DNA from: Paenibacillus thalictri
Lineage (GTDB): Bacteria; Bacillota; Bacilli; Paenibacillales; NBRC-103111
Length of the DNA stretch: 64,000 nt
Reading direction: 5' to 3'
Assembly: GCF_004307995.1 (NCBI RefSeq)
Contig: NZ_SIRE01000023.1
Coordinates: 105,376-169,375 of the forward strand
A program made the translations under genes and the position numbers. A model generated the notes under the pieces. The model was given only the letters and a program-made list of their open reading frames with translations. It searched no databases and was not told the DNA's origin. Of this stretch, positions 24,309 to 33,607 are shown one piece after another (the first letter of the stretch is position 1; each line of letters opens with the position of its first letter).

Positions 24309-25664
24309 TTACGACAAGTTGAGTTCCATCTGGTCCTCTTCGTCACGGTTGAATGCCTCGCGGTCAAATTCACCCTCCGAATTGGCTACGATCAGCGAGC
24401 ACACCGTTGTACCCGTAGCATTCACTGCCGTACGTCCCATATCGACTACCGCATCAATCGCCAGCACCAAACCCAAACCTTCGATCGGCAAGCCAAGCGC
24501 GGTCAGCACAACGGTGGTGGAGATCGATGCCGGTCCCGGCACACCCGCTACGCCGATGGATGAAATCATGCTAACCAGAACGATGAGAATGTATTCGGAA
24601 ATGCCAAGCGGCACATTATACACCCTTGCGACAAAGATCGCGACAATCGCCGGCCATACGCCGCCGCAACCGTTCATGTTCATCGTTGCGCCTAATGGTG
24701 CGACGAAACTGGCGATCCGGTCGGAAATACGAATTCGCTTGGTCAATACTTCCAAGTTGACCGGAAGCGTTACATAACTGCTGCGAGTCGTAAAAGCGAC
24801 GGCAATCGTAGGGTACGCTTTACGGAAAAACTTAAACGGATTCACTCTGGCCACAAAGGTGACCAGCCCGCCAAAGGTTACGATAAAGTGGACAATCAGC
24901 GCAACATATGTAGCCAAAATGACTTTAACCAGTGGAGCCAGCGTTTCAAGACCGTACTTCGCCGCCATTGTGCCGATCAATGCATAGACCCCATACGGCG
25001 TCAGGCGAATGACATATTTCGTGACTTGATGCATAATTTGCGCAAGCGACTCGATGAAACGCTTGACCGGGGCGACGGCTTCCGGTTTCTTCGAACCGAC
25101 GTGCACCATCGCAATCGCTACAAAGATAAAGAAGATAAGCACCGGAACTACTTTGGCATTAGCCGCGTCGCTAATCGGGTTCGAAGGAACGAGGTCCAAA
25201 ATAACTTGCGAGAACGTCGGAATGTCACGCGGTTTAAAGCTCTTAGGTACTTCTTGATGAATCCCTGAGCCCGGATCGAAGATCAGGGCGACAATCAAGC
25301 CGATCAGCGCTGCAATACCGGTTGTCACCAGAAATAAGACAATCGTCTTAATTCCGATTTTGCGCAGCTGCCCAAGGCTCGATATCGAGGTGATGCTTGT
25401 TACGACAAGCACGGCAACCAGCGGGATGACAAGCATTTTGACCAAGTTGACATAAACCGATCCGATCGTGCCCACGCTGGTCGCGTCAAACTTAAACGTA
25501 TTGAAGAAAATACCGGCGACAAGGCCAAGCCCCAAGGCGATCAGTACCCGATAACCGAAATTCACTCTCTTTTTGGCGAGCAGGTAAAGGATGCCCAGCA
25601 GTACGACCGAGACGACCAAGCTGACCCAGTTCGATCCAATAGCAGAGACCAAATTGTTATTCAT
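24309..25664 (-). CDS. tcyP: Dicarboxylate/amino acid:cation symporter, TcyP-like
   Basis: DAACS-family membrane carrier, 451 aa, about eight membrane helices and two re-entrant loops. Family motifs are the Ser-rich AFTTRSSYVTLPVNLEVLTKR loop, GATMNMNGCGGVWPAI, and the last-helix DAVVDMGRTAVNATGTTVCS. The details are closest to the cystine carriers TcyP/YhcL of Bacillus, but C4-dicarboxylate or glutamate transport cannot be ruled out. The start has AAGGAG with a normal gap. No S-box or other riboswitch is visible in the 200-bp upstream region. Confidence 0.85.
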   Translation of the reverse strand: MNNNLVSAIGSNWVSLVVSVVLLGILYLLAKKRVNFGYRVLIALGLGLVAGIFFNTFKFDATSVGTIGSVYVNLVKMLVIPLVAVLVVTSITSISSLGQLRKIGIKTIVLFLVTTGIAALIGLIVALIFDPGSGIHQEVPKSFKPRDIPTFSQVILDLVPSNPISDAANAKVVPVLIFFIFVAIAMVHVGSKKPEAVAPVKRFIESLAQIMHQVTKYVIRLTPYGVYALIGTMAAKYGLETLAPLVKVILATYVALIVHFIVTFGGLVTFVARVNPFKFFRKAYPTIAVAFTTRSSYVTLPVNLEVLTKRIRISDRIASFVAPLGATMNMNGCGGVWPAIVAIFVARVYNVPLGISEYILIVLVSMISSIGVAGVPGPASISTTVVLTALGLPIEGLGLVLAIDAVVDMGRTAVNATGTTVCSLIVANSEGEFDREAFNRDEEDQMELNLS

Positions 25665-25861
25665 GAAAAGACAACTCCTTTATAACCGACTTATCTAGTG
25701 GGTATTATATGAGTTTAAATACTACTGCGTCCTATGCAAACTGTCAATTACTTTTTTTTAATCTGAAATTAAGGTTTCAAAACGGGAAATTCGGCGACTT
25801 TTCTGACCCTCATATCCCATTAGTAAATATTTCATATTGATTCCTATTATGCTATTTAATT

Positions 25862-26335
25862 TCAAGAATGATGCAAAAAATCTTCGTGATTCTCAAGCTC
25901 CGCTAAGATTTGCCGATTCGTGTCCAGCACCCGGGCTACTTCATCCGCACTCATTCGGGTCAAAACCGCATCCATCGCCCGGTACGAATAAGCGTTTTCT
26001 GTTGATTGCCGCGATTTCTCCCTGCCTGCTTCGCTCAAGCTGAGCTTGATTTCCCTGCGGTCCTGCTCAGAAGTTACCCGCACAATCAATCCCGCTTGCA
26101 CCAGCTCGTCCACATTGACGCTGACGGTGCTTTTGGCCGTGGTTAGCCGTTCCGCCAGTTCCTTGAGAGTCAGATTCGGCACAGGAGCCAATGTATTAAC
26201 AATTGCCATCTGATGTAAGGTTAAACCAAGGCTTGCCGCATTGCGCTGCACAAGCTTGCCTATTGCGCTATTTATCGCCAGAAACGATTGGACAACCTCC
26301 GCAGCCTGCTTGTAACGGCGATCGTTTACTTTCAA
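25862..26335 (-). CDS. MarR-family transcriptional regulator
   Basis: Winged-helix regulator of 157 aa. The DNA-binding core is seen as LTLKELAERLTTAKSTVSVNVDELVQAGLIVRVTSEQDRREIKLSLSEAG, with the conserved DRR of the wing. It binds as a dimer to palindromes and usually responds to small phenolic or oxidant ligands. TTG start at 26335, GGAGGCG site. It is alone between the symporter and the iron operon and may control either the symporter or itself; no operator could be singled out. Confidence 0.9.
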   Translation of the reverse strand: MKVNDRRYKQAAEVVQSFLAINSAIGKLVQRNAASLGLTLHQMAIVNTLAPVPNLTLKELAERLTTAKSTVSVNVDELVQAGLIVRVTSEQDRREIKLSLSEAGREKSRQSTENAYSYRAMDAVLTRMSADEVARVLDTNRQILAELENHEDFLHHS

Positions 26336-26444
26336 TTAAAGCGCCTCCTTCAAGACCAAAATTAGTTCAATGCAGAACTATCCATCGATGAACAATCGTA
26401 CTCTACCTTGTAGAATAAGTCAACCGAATATTTCCAGAACGATC

Positions 26445-26487
26445 AAAAAAGCCTGCCCTCAAGCGCACACGCGCCGGAAAGCAGGCC
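26445..26487 (-). terminator. Terminator of the yclNOPQ operon
   Basis: Stem GCCTGC (26451-26456) / GCAGGC (26481-26486) with an inner GCGC-GTGT-GCGC arm and six T on the minus strand. Confidence 0.85.
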
Positions 26488-26502
26488 CTCTCACAAGTTC
26501 AA

Positions 26503-27513
26503 TTACTTAAATGCTGCAGCCACCTGATTGACCATTTCGGAAACGGACACCAAGCCTCCGCCGGAAAGATACCAATAGCCGGGATCAAGGTACACGATGC
26601 CATTGTTTGTGAATGCTTTTGTTTTCTTCACCAGCTCGTTTTCAATCAGCTGTTTGGCAGGCGATTGCGCACTGCCGCCAACGGCTGCGCCGCGGTCAAC
26701 GACAAACAGGTAGTCTGGATTTTTCTGAGCGACATATTCGAAGGTTACCGATTGCCCGTGCGTAGACACTTCAATATTTTTATCTACCGCCGTAATACCA
26801 AGAACATCATGAATGAGTCCGAATCGGGAGCCCGGACCGTAGGCGCTAAGCGCACCGTCGTTGGCCAGCAGCACCAACGCGTTTTTGCCGCTTGCCGAAG
26901 CTTTTTCCTTCACGCCTTTGACGGTTGTTTCGATTTTTGCCAGCTCGGCGTCTACGGCCGATTCCTTGCCGAACACTTTGCCAAGCATCTTCATGTTCTC
27001 GGAGAAGGATTCCATAAATTTCTTATTGTCCACCCCGGCAAAGATGGTAGGGGCCAATTTGTTCAATTCCGGATAAGCGTTTTGCTGTCTGCCGGAAATA
27101 AAGATCACGTCAGGTTTCAAAGCGCTCAGCTTCTCGTAATCCGGCTCCATCAAAGTACCGATATTTTTGTATTTAGCGTCTTTGTATTTGGCCAAATAAG
27201 GCGGCAGGTTGGATTGCGGCACGCCAGTGACTTCTACGCCCAGCTTATCCAGCGAGTCGAGCACGCCATAGTCGAATACAACGACGGTTTTCGGATTTTT
27301 CTTGACTTTGGCTTCGCCCAACTGGTGTTTAATCGTCAATTCTTCGTTTTGCGGAGCTGCCGCCGGCTGCGAATTTGCCGAACCGGATGCAGGCGTTCCT
27401 GCGGACGCTCCCCCGGTCGTACCGCCGGAAGTTGCTGCCGGAGCCGATCCGCACGCCGCAACCATGATTGCCAAAATAACCAATACTACGGACATCATTA
27501 AACTTTTTCTCAT
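26503..27513 (-). CDS. yclQ: Siderophore-binding lipoprotein, YclQ-like
   Basis: Class III periplasmic-type binding lipoprotein for an iron siderophore, 336 aa. A signal peptide ends in the lipobox MVAAC (Cys21) followed by a Gly/Ser/Pro/Ala linker. The binding domain has the FecB/FatB pattern: KTVVVFDYGVLDSLDKLGVEV, LKPDVIFISGRQQ, GKNALVLLANDGALSAYGPGSRFG and TFEYVAQKNPDYLFVVDRG. The order N-O-P-Q of the four genes and these motifs match the Bacillus petrobactin system yclNOPQ. AGGGGTGG precedes the ATG. Confidence 0.9.
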   Translation of the reverse strand: MRKSLMMSVVLVILAIMVAACGSAPAATSGGTTGGASAGTPASGSANSQPAAAPQNEELTIKHQLGEAKVKKNPKTVVVFDYGVLDSLDKLGVEVTGVPQSNLPPYLAKYKDAKYKNIGTLMEPDYEKLSALKPDVIFISGRQQNAYPELNKLAPTIFAGVDNKKFMESFSENMKMLGKVFGKESAVDAELAKIETTVKGVKEKASASGKNALVLLANDGALSAYGPGSRFGLIHDVLGITAVDKNIEVSTHGQSVTFEYVAQKNPDYLFVVDRGAAVGGSAQSPAKQLIENELVKKTKAFTNNGIVYLDPGYWYLSGGGLVSVSEMVNQVAAAFK

Positions 27514-27552
27514 TGTAAGCCACCCCTTTTTTTTAGTGAGCGTTCAACCTCT

Positions 27553-28311
27553 TTACGTAAAATATATGCAAATTTTGTTTGTACCCATCGTTTCGATCGG
27601 GATATCCATCCCGTACACTTCCTGCAGCACCGCATTGTCGATAATCTCATCGGTTGGTCCCGCCTTGACCACTTTGCCTTCCTTCAACGCTACGATGTGA
27701 TCGGAGTAGCAGGAAGCAAAGTTGATGTCGTGAATGACGATGACCACCGTCTTGCCCAGCTCATCGACCAGCCGCCGCAGCACCTTCATAATCTGTACGG
27801 AATGTTTCATGTCCAGATTGTTGAGCGGCTCATCTAGAAATATGTACTCGGTGTTCTGGGCGATAACCATGGCGATAAACGCCCGTTGATTCTGCCCGCC
27901 GCTGAGTTGGTCCAGGAACTTGTGCTGCATCTCCTCCAGGTCCATGTAGCGGATCGCTTGATCGACATAGCTCCAGTCCTCGGCGGTCAGCCTGCCCTTG
28001 GAGTAAGGAAACCTGCCAAAGGACACCAGCTCCCGTACGGTCAAACGGACGTTGATCTGGTTGGACTGCTTGAGAATGGACAGCTTTTTGGCCAGCGCGT
28101 CGCTTTTGCAGCGGCTGATTTCCTCATCGCCAATCCAGATTTCCCCTGAATCCTTGGACAAAAGCCGGCTCATCATGGACAATAAGGTGCTCTTGCCGGC
28201 CCCGTTGGGCCCGATAAACGACGTGATTTTGCCCTTTGCGATGGAAAGCGACACGTTATCGACGACTTGCTTGCTCCCGTATGCTTTGGAAACATTTTTG
28301 ATCGTTACCAT
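27553..28311 (-). CDS. yclP: Ferric siderophore ABC ATPase, YclP-like
   Basis: ATP-binding subunit of 252 aa. Walker A GPNGAGKST, signature LSGGQNQRA, Walker B YIFLDEPLNNLD, and the His switch in VIHDINFAS are all present. It energises uptake by the two permeases YclN and YclO. Its start overlaps the permease gene by 7 bp. A 39-bp gap with the site for yclQ follows. Confidence 0.93.
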   Translation of the reverse strand: MVTIKNVSKAYGSKQVVDNVSLSIAKGKITSFIGPNGAGKSTLLSMMSRLLSKDSGEIWIGDEEISRCKSDALAKKLSILKQSNQINVRLTVRELVSFGRFPYSKGRLTAEDWSYVDQAIRYMDLEEMQHKFLDQLSGGQNQRAFIAMVIAQNTEYIFLDEPLNNLDMKHSVQIMKVLRRLVDELGKTVVIVIHDINFASCYSDHIVALKEGKVVKAGPTDEIIDNAVLQEVYGMDIPIETMGTNKICIYFT

Positions 28312-29255
28312 GACTTGTTCTCCTTCAGCAGAAGAAATAAAAAGTAGACGCCGCCAATTAAGTTAATAATGACGCTTAATGTGGTGGAGAACGTAAACAC
28401 CCGCTCGACGACAAGCTGCCCTCCGACAAGCGCAATAATGCTGATCAACATGCAGCCGGGAATGAGTATGTTATGGCGGTATGTCTTGAACAGCTGATAA
28501 GCGACGTTGGCGACAAGCAGCCCAAGGAACGTAATCGGACCGACCAGCGCCGTCGAGACGGCCATCAGCACGCTGACTACGATGAGCAGCCGCTTGATCG
28601 TAAATTGATAAGGGATGCCCAGGTTCACGGCATGATCCTTGCCCAGCGAGAGCGCGTCCAAATATTTGGCGAATTTCATAAAATACAGGACGATCAGCGC
28701 AATGGCGATGACAGCCAATATCAGAATGTCGGTGTTCATCCGGTTGAAGCTGGCGAACATCTTCCCCTGTACGACAAGAAATTCATTCGGATCGATCAGC
28801 ACCTGCATAAAAGTCGTCATCGTGCCAAACAGCGTGCCAAACACCATCCCGATCAGCAGCAAATGATAAATATTGCTGTTTTCCTTGCGGAACAACACTT
28901 TATACAGCAGCATCGCAAACAGCACCATCAAGCCCAGCGAAAGCAAGAAATTCAAGCTCTTGTCGTTAACCGACTTGCTGCCCGAACCAAACACAAAAAT
29001 AATAAAGGTTTGCAGCAGCATGTAAACGGAATCGAGTCCGATGATGCTTGGCGTCAATATCCGGTTGTTCGTGATCGTTTGGAACACGACCGTGGCCAGC
29101 GCGATCGACGCTCCCGTCAGCACGATAGCCGATACCTTAAGCCCGCGCAGCTTGAGAATGTAACTCCAATTGCCCTCCACCCGAATCAGCATAAAGACGG
29201 CAATCAGGACAAGCGCCGTGACGGCCAAACTGATGATTTTCCATTTGTTAGCCAT
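28305..29255 (-). CDS. yclO: Ferric siderophore ABC permease, YclO-like
   Basis: FecCD-family permease, 316 aa, about nine to ten membrane helices. The typical coupling region is seen as SLGKDHAVNLGIPYQ and VGPITFLGLLVANVAYQL. It pairs with YclN as a heterodimer and overlaps both neighbours by 7-8 bp, so the four genes are one tight operon. Confidence 0.92.
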   Translation of the reverse strand: MANKWKIISLAVTALVLIAVFMLIRVEGNWSYILKLRGLKVSAIVLTGASIALATVVFQTITNNRILTPSIIGLDSVYMLLQTFIIFVFGSGSKSVNDKSLNFLLSLGLMVLFAMLLYKVLFRKENSNIYHLLLIGMVFGTLFGTMTTFMQVLIDPNEFLVVQGKMFASFNRMNTDILILAVIAIALIVLYFMKFAKYLDALSLGKDHAVNLGIPYQFTIKRLLIVVSVLMAVSTALVGPITFLGLLVANVAYQLFKTYRHNILIPGCMLISIIALVGGQLVVERVFTFSTTLSVIINLIGGVYFLFLLLKENKSW

Positions 29256-30198
29256 ATGCCCTTCTCCTCATCAGCAAGTAAAGAAACATGCCGCTTCCGA
29301 TGATGCCGATCGTAGTCCCGATCGGTATTTCATACGGGTAGATGACGACGCGGCCCAGAATGTCGCAGAAGAGAACAAACACGGCCCCCAGCAATGCGGT
29401 GAAAGGGATGTTTTTTTTCAAATCGTCGCCTTGATACAAACTGACCAGATTGGGAATGACAAGGCCGAGAAACGGAATCACCCCAACAGTCAGCATGACC
29501 GCCGATGATACAAGCGCCACGATCACAAGCCCGATGTTAACGACCTGCCTGTATTTCAACCCCAGGTTGGTCGAGAACTCTTCGCCCATGCCTGCAATGG
29601 TAAAGCGGTTTGCATACAAGTATGCGATGATGACAAGCGGAATGCTGATGTACAGCAGCTCGTAGCGGCCTTTCATGCTCATCGAGAAATTGCCCTGCAT
29701 CCAAGCGGAAATATTCTGAATCAAATCGTACTTATAAGCAAAAAAAGTCGTAGCCGAGCTGACAATGTTGCCGAACATCAAACCGACAAGCGGGATAAAC
29801 ACCGCATCTTTAAACTTGACCCGATCCAAAATCTTCATGAAAATAAACGTTCCGGCAAGCGCAAATACAAAGGCGACAAGCATCTTCTGCATCGGAGTGG
29901 CCGAACTGAAGAGCATAAGCGAAACCAGTATCCCCAGCTTGGCGGAATCGTCCGTCCCGGCAGTCGTCGGCGAAACAAACTTGTTTCGGCTGAGCTGCTG
30001 CATGATGAGCCCGACTATCCCCATGCTGACGCCGGCGATAATAATGCTGATTAACCGAGGAATCCGGCTGATGACCATCACCTGAACTTGGTCCTCGCTG
30101 AGCCGGAAAAGATCAAGCGGACTCAGCTCCTTGACCCCGATGAACAGGGAGGCGACCGATAAAATAACGAGGGCCGCAAGCAAATAAATTTTTCTCAT
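29248..30198 (-). CDS. yclN: Ferric siderophore ABC permease, YclN-like
   Basis: First gene of the iron operon. FecCD-family permease, 316 aa, with motifs GVSMGIVGLIMQQLSRNKFVSPTTAGTDDSAKLGIL near the N-terminus, then EEFSTNLGLKYR and VGVIPFLGLVIPNLVS. Site AAGGGA upstream of the ATG. A Fur box lies 37 bp upstream, so the operon should be off when iron is plentiful. Confidence 0.92.
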   Translation of the reverse strand: MRKIYLLAALVILSVASLFIGVKELSPLDLFRLSEDQVQVMVISRIPRLISIIIAGVSMGIVGLIMQQLSRNKFVSPTTAGTDDSAKLGILVSLMLFSSATPMQKMLVAFVFALAGTFIFMKILDRVKFKDAVFIPLVGLMFGNIVSSATTFFAYKYDLIQNISAWMQGNFSMSMKGRYELLYISIPLVIIAYLYANRFTIAGMGEEFSTNLGLKYRQVVNIGLVIVALVSSAVMLTVGVIPFLGLVIPNLVSLYQGDDLKKNIPFTALLGAVFVLFCDILGRVVIYPYEIPIGTTIGIIGSGMFLYLLMRRRAYG

Positions 30199-30234
30199 AA
30201 CATTCCCTTGCTTTATTGTTAGTCAGCCTAAAAG

Positions 30235-30249
30235 TGATAATAATTCTCA
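30235..30249 (-). promoter_or_regulatory. Fur box of the yclNOPQ operon
   Basis: TGATAATAATTCTCA matches the Bacillus 7-1-7 Fur consensus TGATAATNATTATCA at all but one position. A TATAAT -10-like element lies just upstream on the minus strand (30263-30258). Confidence 0.82.
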
Positions 30250-30412
30250 TTCGCAATTATAAATGGAGGAGAGAGGTTGATCCATGGACAATATACGGAT
30301 TTTTTTTGGACAATTTACGAATGGCAAACTTGAACCCCTCCTGCCACTGAGGCAAAATGGGGCTCTCGTTCGGCAATCATATGTTATCAGAAGACGGTTC
30401 AGGAGGCGTCTC

Positions 30413-32071
30413 TTACAAAAAAGAGACGTTGGTGAAGAGACGCATCGCAATGCCAACTATTCTTTCATGGGCCAGAGGCGAATACTCGCGCCATGGATCC
30501 GATGTGATCATATGGACTTTATTGTTGCGGACCGCCTTCAGCTCCCGCCACGCCAAAGAACCTTGAACCTGCTTCCAATAAGCTAACGTAGCCGACTCCT
30601 GTCTGGCGTTAACGAGTATCCGGTCAGCCTCATAAGCGGCAAGTTGCTCAATGGACACCGGAATGCTTGTGTCTTCTCGGCCTTTCTCCATAGGGTGCGC
30701 CGCCGTTATGTTCAGGTCGCCGTACAGCACCTCCGCAATACTGCGGTTGGAGTATATGGCGCAGGTGTCTATCAGCACGCTGAGCACAAGCACCTTCTCG
30801 TCCCCCGCCTCCCGTTTCAAACGCGCTCTGGCATAGGCCGCTTTCTGTTCGAAGCGTTTCAGCCACAGCTCGGCTTCTTTGGCGACGTCGAAAAATTCAG
30901 CCGTCTGCCGCAGCGCTCCCCGCCACTGTTCCTGCTCGCGCGGAATATAGAAGACGGGCGCCACGCGCTCCAGCTGTTCCTTTTCCTCGCTATCAGGCAA
31001 GCTCATGCTGACGATGATTTCCGGGCGGATTTGCCGCAGCGCCTCGATATTCTCCTGCCAATGTTCATTACGGCGAAAAGCGCTAAGGTGCACCGGGATA
31101 TCTTCCCGATGCTTCTCGTAGTAATAACCTGCCCATTTCGGATGAAGCGGCGCAGCGTAAGGCATAAGATCCATCGGCAGCAAATACCCCATCGTGCCCA
31201 GCCGGTACGCCGCAATTTTGCGGCGCCGCTTCGCGATGTACAATGTCGGCGATACGCCGGTCTCCTTCTTGAACTTGCGGCTGAAATAAAACTCGTCGCT
31301 GTACCCGACCTGATGGGCGACATCCCGCAAGCCCGACCCCGCCTGCAGCAGCAGCTGCTTGGCTTTGGCGATACGCAAACCGGTCAAGTATTCACCCGCG
31401 CTTTGACCGTACGTTTTTTTAAACAATTCCACATAATATTTAGGGCTGATGTCAGCGAGCCGGGCCAGCTGCTCCAGCGTAATCGTCTGGTGAAGATGGC
31501 TTTCCATGTACAATCTTGTATATTCTACGGCGGTTTGAGAGTCCATCTTGGGAGTACGGCTGTGTCTGACGACAGCGTAGAGCAGCTCTTGAAAATCGAT
31601 CTGACTGCGGAAACGGTCCATCGACTCCCCTGCATGCCAGGATTGAAGAATGGTTTGGCAGCGCAGCGCGGGACGTACGCCTTCAAGGGCAAAATTCCTT
31701 CCCGCACCGACCAGATTTTCGCATTGCTCCACCGGCTCTACCGTCAAACCGTTCCCTTCAGGCGCACAGTACAGGGCAAAGCGGACAATGAACAGCTGCA
31801 GGCCATCTTCAGTCTGCGCCGCGGCCCCGAAAGTCTCTCCCGGTCCGCATATATAAACTGCATCCAATCGCACCGGGTAGCTGTTCCCCTCAATGAACAA
31901 GCTGCCCATCCCATTGGCAGGCACAAGCAGAACAAAAGAATGGGCAAGCTGCCGTTCCATCGACCATTCTTCCCCATCTCCTTTGACCAGTTCGATATCC
32001 AGCAGGTGAACAAGCAGGCCCCGTGTGTCCTTATTGTCTTCCCCACTTGCCGGCGGTTCGGAATTCGTCAT
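30413..32071 (-). CDS. btr: AraC-family iron regulator with siderophore-binding domain, Btr-like
   Basis: A 552-aa regulator. Residues 1-175 are a cupin-like N-terminus; about 180-280 hold two helix-turn-helix motifs of AraC type (ITLEQLARLADISPKYYVELFKKTYG and LRDVAHQVGYSDEFYFSRKFKKETGVSP); about 290-552 are a FecB-like binding domain (GYLLPMDLMPYAAPLHP, RPEIIVSMS, KVLVLSVLIDTCAIYSNRSIAEVLY). The layout is that of Bacillus Btr, which activates siderophore uptake genes when the ferric siderophore binds. Start ATG 32071 has GAGGTG upstream. It is probably the activator of the adjacent yclNOPQ operon and sits behind a Fur box. Confidence 0.88.
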   Translation of the reverse strand: MTNSEPPASGEDNKDTRGLLVHLLDIELVKGDGEEWSMERQLAHSFVLLVPANGMGSLFIEGNSYPVRLDAVYICGPGETFGAAAQTEDGLQLFIVRFALYCAPEGNGLTVEPVEQCENLVGAGRNFALEGVRPALRCQTILQSWHAGESMDRFRSQIDFQELLYAVVRHSRTPKMDSQTAVEYTRLYMESHLHQTITLEQLARLADISPKYYVELFKKTYGQSAGEYLTGLRIAKAKQLLLQAGSGLRDVAHQVGYSDEFYFSRKFKKETGVSPTLYIAKRRRKIAAYRLGTMGYLLPMDLMPYAAPLHPKWAGYYYEKHREDIPVHLSAFRRNEHWQENIEALRQIRPEIIVSMSLPDSEEKEQLERVAPVFYIPREQEQWRGALRQTAEFFDVAKEAELWLKRFEQKAAYARARLKREAGDEKVLVLSVLIDTCAIYSNRSIAEVLYGDLNITAAHPMEKGREDTSIPVSIEQLAAYEADRILVNARQESATLAYWKQVQGSLAWRELKAVRNNKVHMITSDPWREYSPLAHERIVGIAMRLFTNVSFL

Positions 32072-32107
32072 ATGGCCGCACCTCTCATCACGTAATCTGC
32101 ATCTCAA

Positions 32108-32127
32108 TGATAATAATTATCATTATC
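32108..32127. promoter_or_regulatory. Fur box between btr and the divergent regulator gene
   Basis: TGATAATAATTATCA (32108-32122) is a perfect match to the 7-1-7 Fur consensus; read as the 19-mer from 32109 it matches 17 of 19. It lies 6 bp downstream of the btr -10 element. Confidence 0.9.
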
Positions 32128-32133
32128 GAATGT

Positions 32134-32162
32134 ATTATACATGGAATATAAACTGCCATCAA
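32134..32162 (-). promoter_or_regulatory. Sigma-A promoter of btr
   Basis: Minus-strand TTGATG (32162-32157), 17-base spacer, TATAAT (32139-32134). The Fur box covers the predicted start point. Confidence 0.7.
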
Positions 32163-32218
32163 GGCGATTGTCTGCTATACTAAAACATACCGATACGGCG
32201 ATAGGAGGCGATAAGCCC

Positions 32219-33523
32219 ATGACGGTCACTATTGGATATGTCGGGGTGGAAGACACGATGGAGCTGGTACTGCGGACTGCGGCGGCATTCCCCGAAGTTC
32301 GTTGCATCCCTCTGATCCATACCGACTTTGCGCAAATCCCGGAATTGTTGGACGAGCATGCCAAAGAAGTCGACATGTGGCTGTTTTCCGGCCCATTGCC
32401 TTATGAAGAAGCGAAACGGCGGGGCCAAGCCGCCGCGCCGATGTTTTATATTCCCTACGGGGGCACAAGCCTGTACCGGACGTTATGCCAAATTTTTCTC
32501 CGCGATCAAACCGATGTCGGGCAGCTGAGCTTCGATATGTTCTCCCACTCGGAGCTGTCCCGATTGTTCGCCGAGCTCGGCATGACCAACCGGTCCATCC
32601 ACACCATGCCGTACAATGGTTCCTATGACGATCTGATCGAGCATCATCGGTCGTTATGGAAAACGGGGGTCACGAAGGCGGCAGTCACCTGCGTCTGGAT
32701 CGTGCAGCAAAAGCTGGAACGCCTCGGCATCCCCGTTTTTCGCGTCGTCCCCACGGAATCCGTCATCGAGTCCGCGTTAAACGCCGCGCTTCGCGCTCAT
32801 GAAACGCTCCGCATGCAAGATGCGCAAATCGCCGTACAAATGATTGAAACGGATCTATACGCCGGACTGACCAAAGAAATGTACTCATCGGACGAGTTGT
32901 TTGACATAGAAATCGCGGCCACCCGGAAATGGCTGTCCTACGCCAAGCTGGTGCATGGCTCGCTGAAGGCGGTCGGTCCGGGAAGGTACGTAATCTTTAC
33001 GACACGCGGCATTTTGCGGGACTGGACCCATAACTTTACGGCGATTCCCGACATCGAGGCACTGCACGCGCCCGGAGACGCATCGATGACCTGCGGCATC
33101 GGCATCGGGCTGAATGCCTACGAAGCGGAAATGCTCGCGGGCAAAGCGCTGCTTCATACGCGGGAGTATGGGAAGGGATCATGGATTGTCTTTTTTGAAG
33201 ACAAGACCATATCCGGACCGCTCGGCAAACCCGAGCAGCTGTCGTTTTCTTACGCTTCAGTCAAACTGCAGCGAATGAGCGAACGCTCCTTGCTCAGCGT
33301 CTCTACCCTCGGCAAGCTGGAGTCCATTTTAACCAAACGCCAAAGCGATGAGATCAATGCATACGAGTTGGCTCAATTTATGCAAATTCAACCCCGCAGC
33401 GCGCGGCGAATTCTTATTCAGTTGGAGGCGTCGGGATACGCTGAAGTCATCGGGGAAGAAATGCCGCATCCGCGCGGCAGGCCCAGAAAAAAATACCGGA
33501 TCGTATTTGAGCAGGAATGTTAA
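32219..33523 (+). CDS. Three-part transcriptional regulator (PrpR-N-like sensor, GGDEF-like domain, winged helix)
   Basis: A 434-aa protein I cannot name. Residues 1-200 look like a two-lobed sensor of PrpR-N type (TIGYVGVEDTMELVLRTA; AAVTCVWIVQQKLERLGIPVFRVVPTESVIESALNAALRAHE). Residues about 235-345 resemble a GGDEF/GTP-cyclohydrolase-III-like fold (GRYVIFTTRGIL, CGIGIGLNAYEAEMLAGKAL) without a GGDEF signature. The last 60 residues form a winged helix (AYELAQFMQIQPRSARRILIQLEASGYAEVIGEE), so it probably binds DNA. ATG 32219 follows AGGAGG by 10 bases; an upstream ATG at 32141 lacks a site. It is divergent from btr across a Fur box, but no function in iron use is shown. Confidence 0.65.
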   Translation: MTVTIGYVGVEDTMELVLRTAAAFPEVRCIPLIHTDFAQIPELLDEHAKEVDMWLFSGPLPYEEAKRRGQAAAPMFYIPYGGTSLYRTLCQIFLRDQTDVGQLSFDMFSHSELSRLFAELGMTNRSIHTMPYNGSYDDLIEHHRSLWKTGVTKAAVTCVWIVQQKLERLGIPVFRVVPTESVIESALNAALRAHETLRMQDAQIAVQMIETDLYAGLTKEMYSSDELFDIEIAATRKWLSYAKLVHGSLKAVGPGRYVIFTTRGILRDWTHNFTAIPDIEALHAPGDASMTCGIGIGLNAYEAEMLAGKALLHTREYGKGSWIVFFEDKTISGPLGKPEQLSFSYASVKLQRMSERSLLSVSTLGKLESILTKRQSDEINAYELAQFMQIQPRSARRILIQLEASGYAEVIGEEMPHPRGRPRKKYRIVFEQEC

Positions 33524-33590
33524 CATTCCTGTTCTTTTTTTGGGTAAATTGGCATGTACCCGGTTGGAATCTGTTTATGATAGATATTTA

Positions 33591-33607
33591 TGTTAGATAT
33601 ATTGACA
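33591..33607. promoter_or_regulatory. GlnR/TnrA box
   Basis: TGTTAGATATATTGACA matches the GlnR/TnrA consensus TGTNAN7TNACA at every fixed position. It overlaps the -35 element of the promoter at 33602-33630. Confidence 0.82.

Noticed and set aside
25665..25861. Riboswitch (S-box or T-box) upstream of the symporter gene
   Set aside because: No conserved core motifs or terminator/antiterminator pair could be found.
30284..30586. Plus-strand open frame of 100 codons starting in the region between yclN and btr
   Set aside because: It has a fair GAGAGG site, but most of it is antisense to the 3' end of btr and shows no motif. Not convincing.
30644..32095. Long plus-strand open frame (483 codons) opposite btr
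   Set aside because: Antisense to a well-supported AraC/Btr gene and without family motifs, so a shadow.
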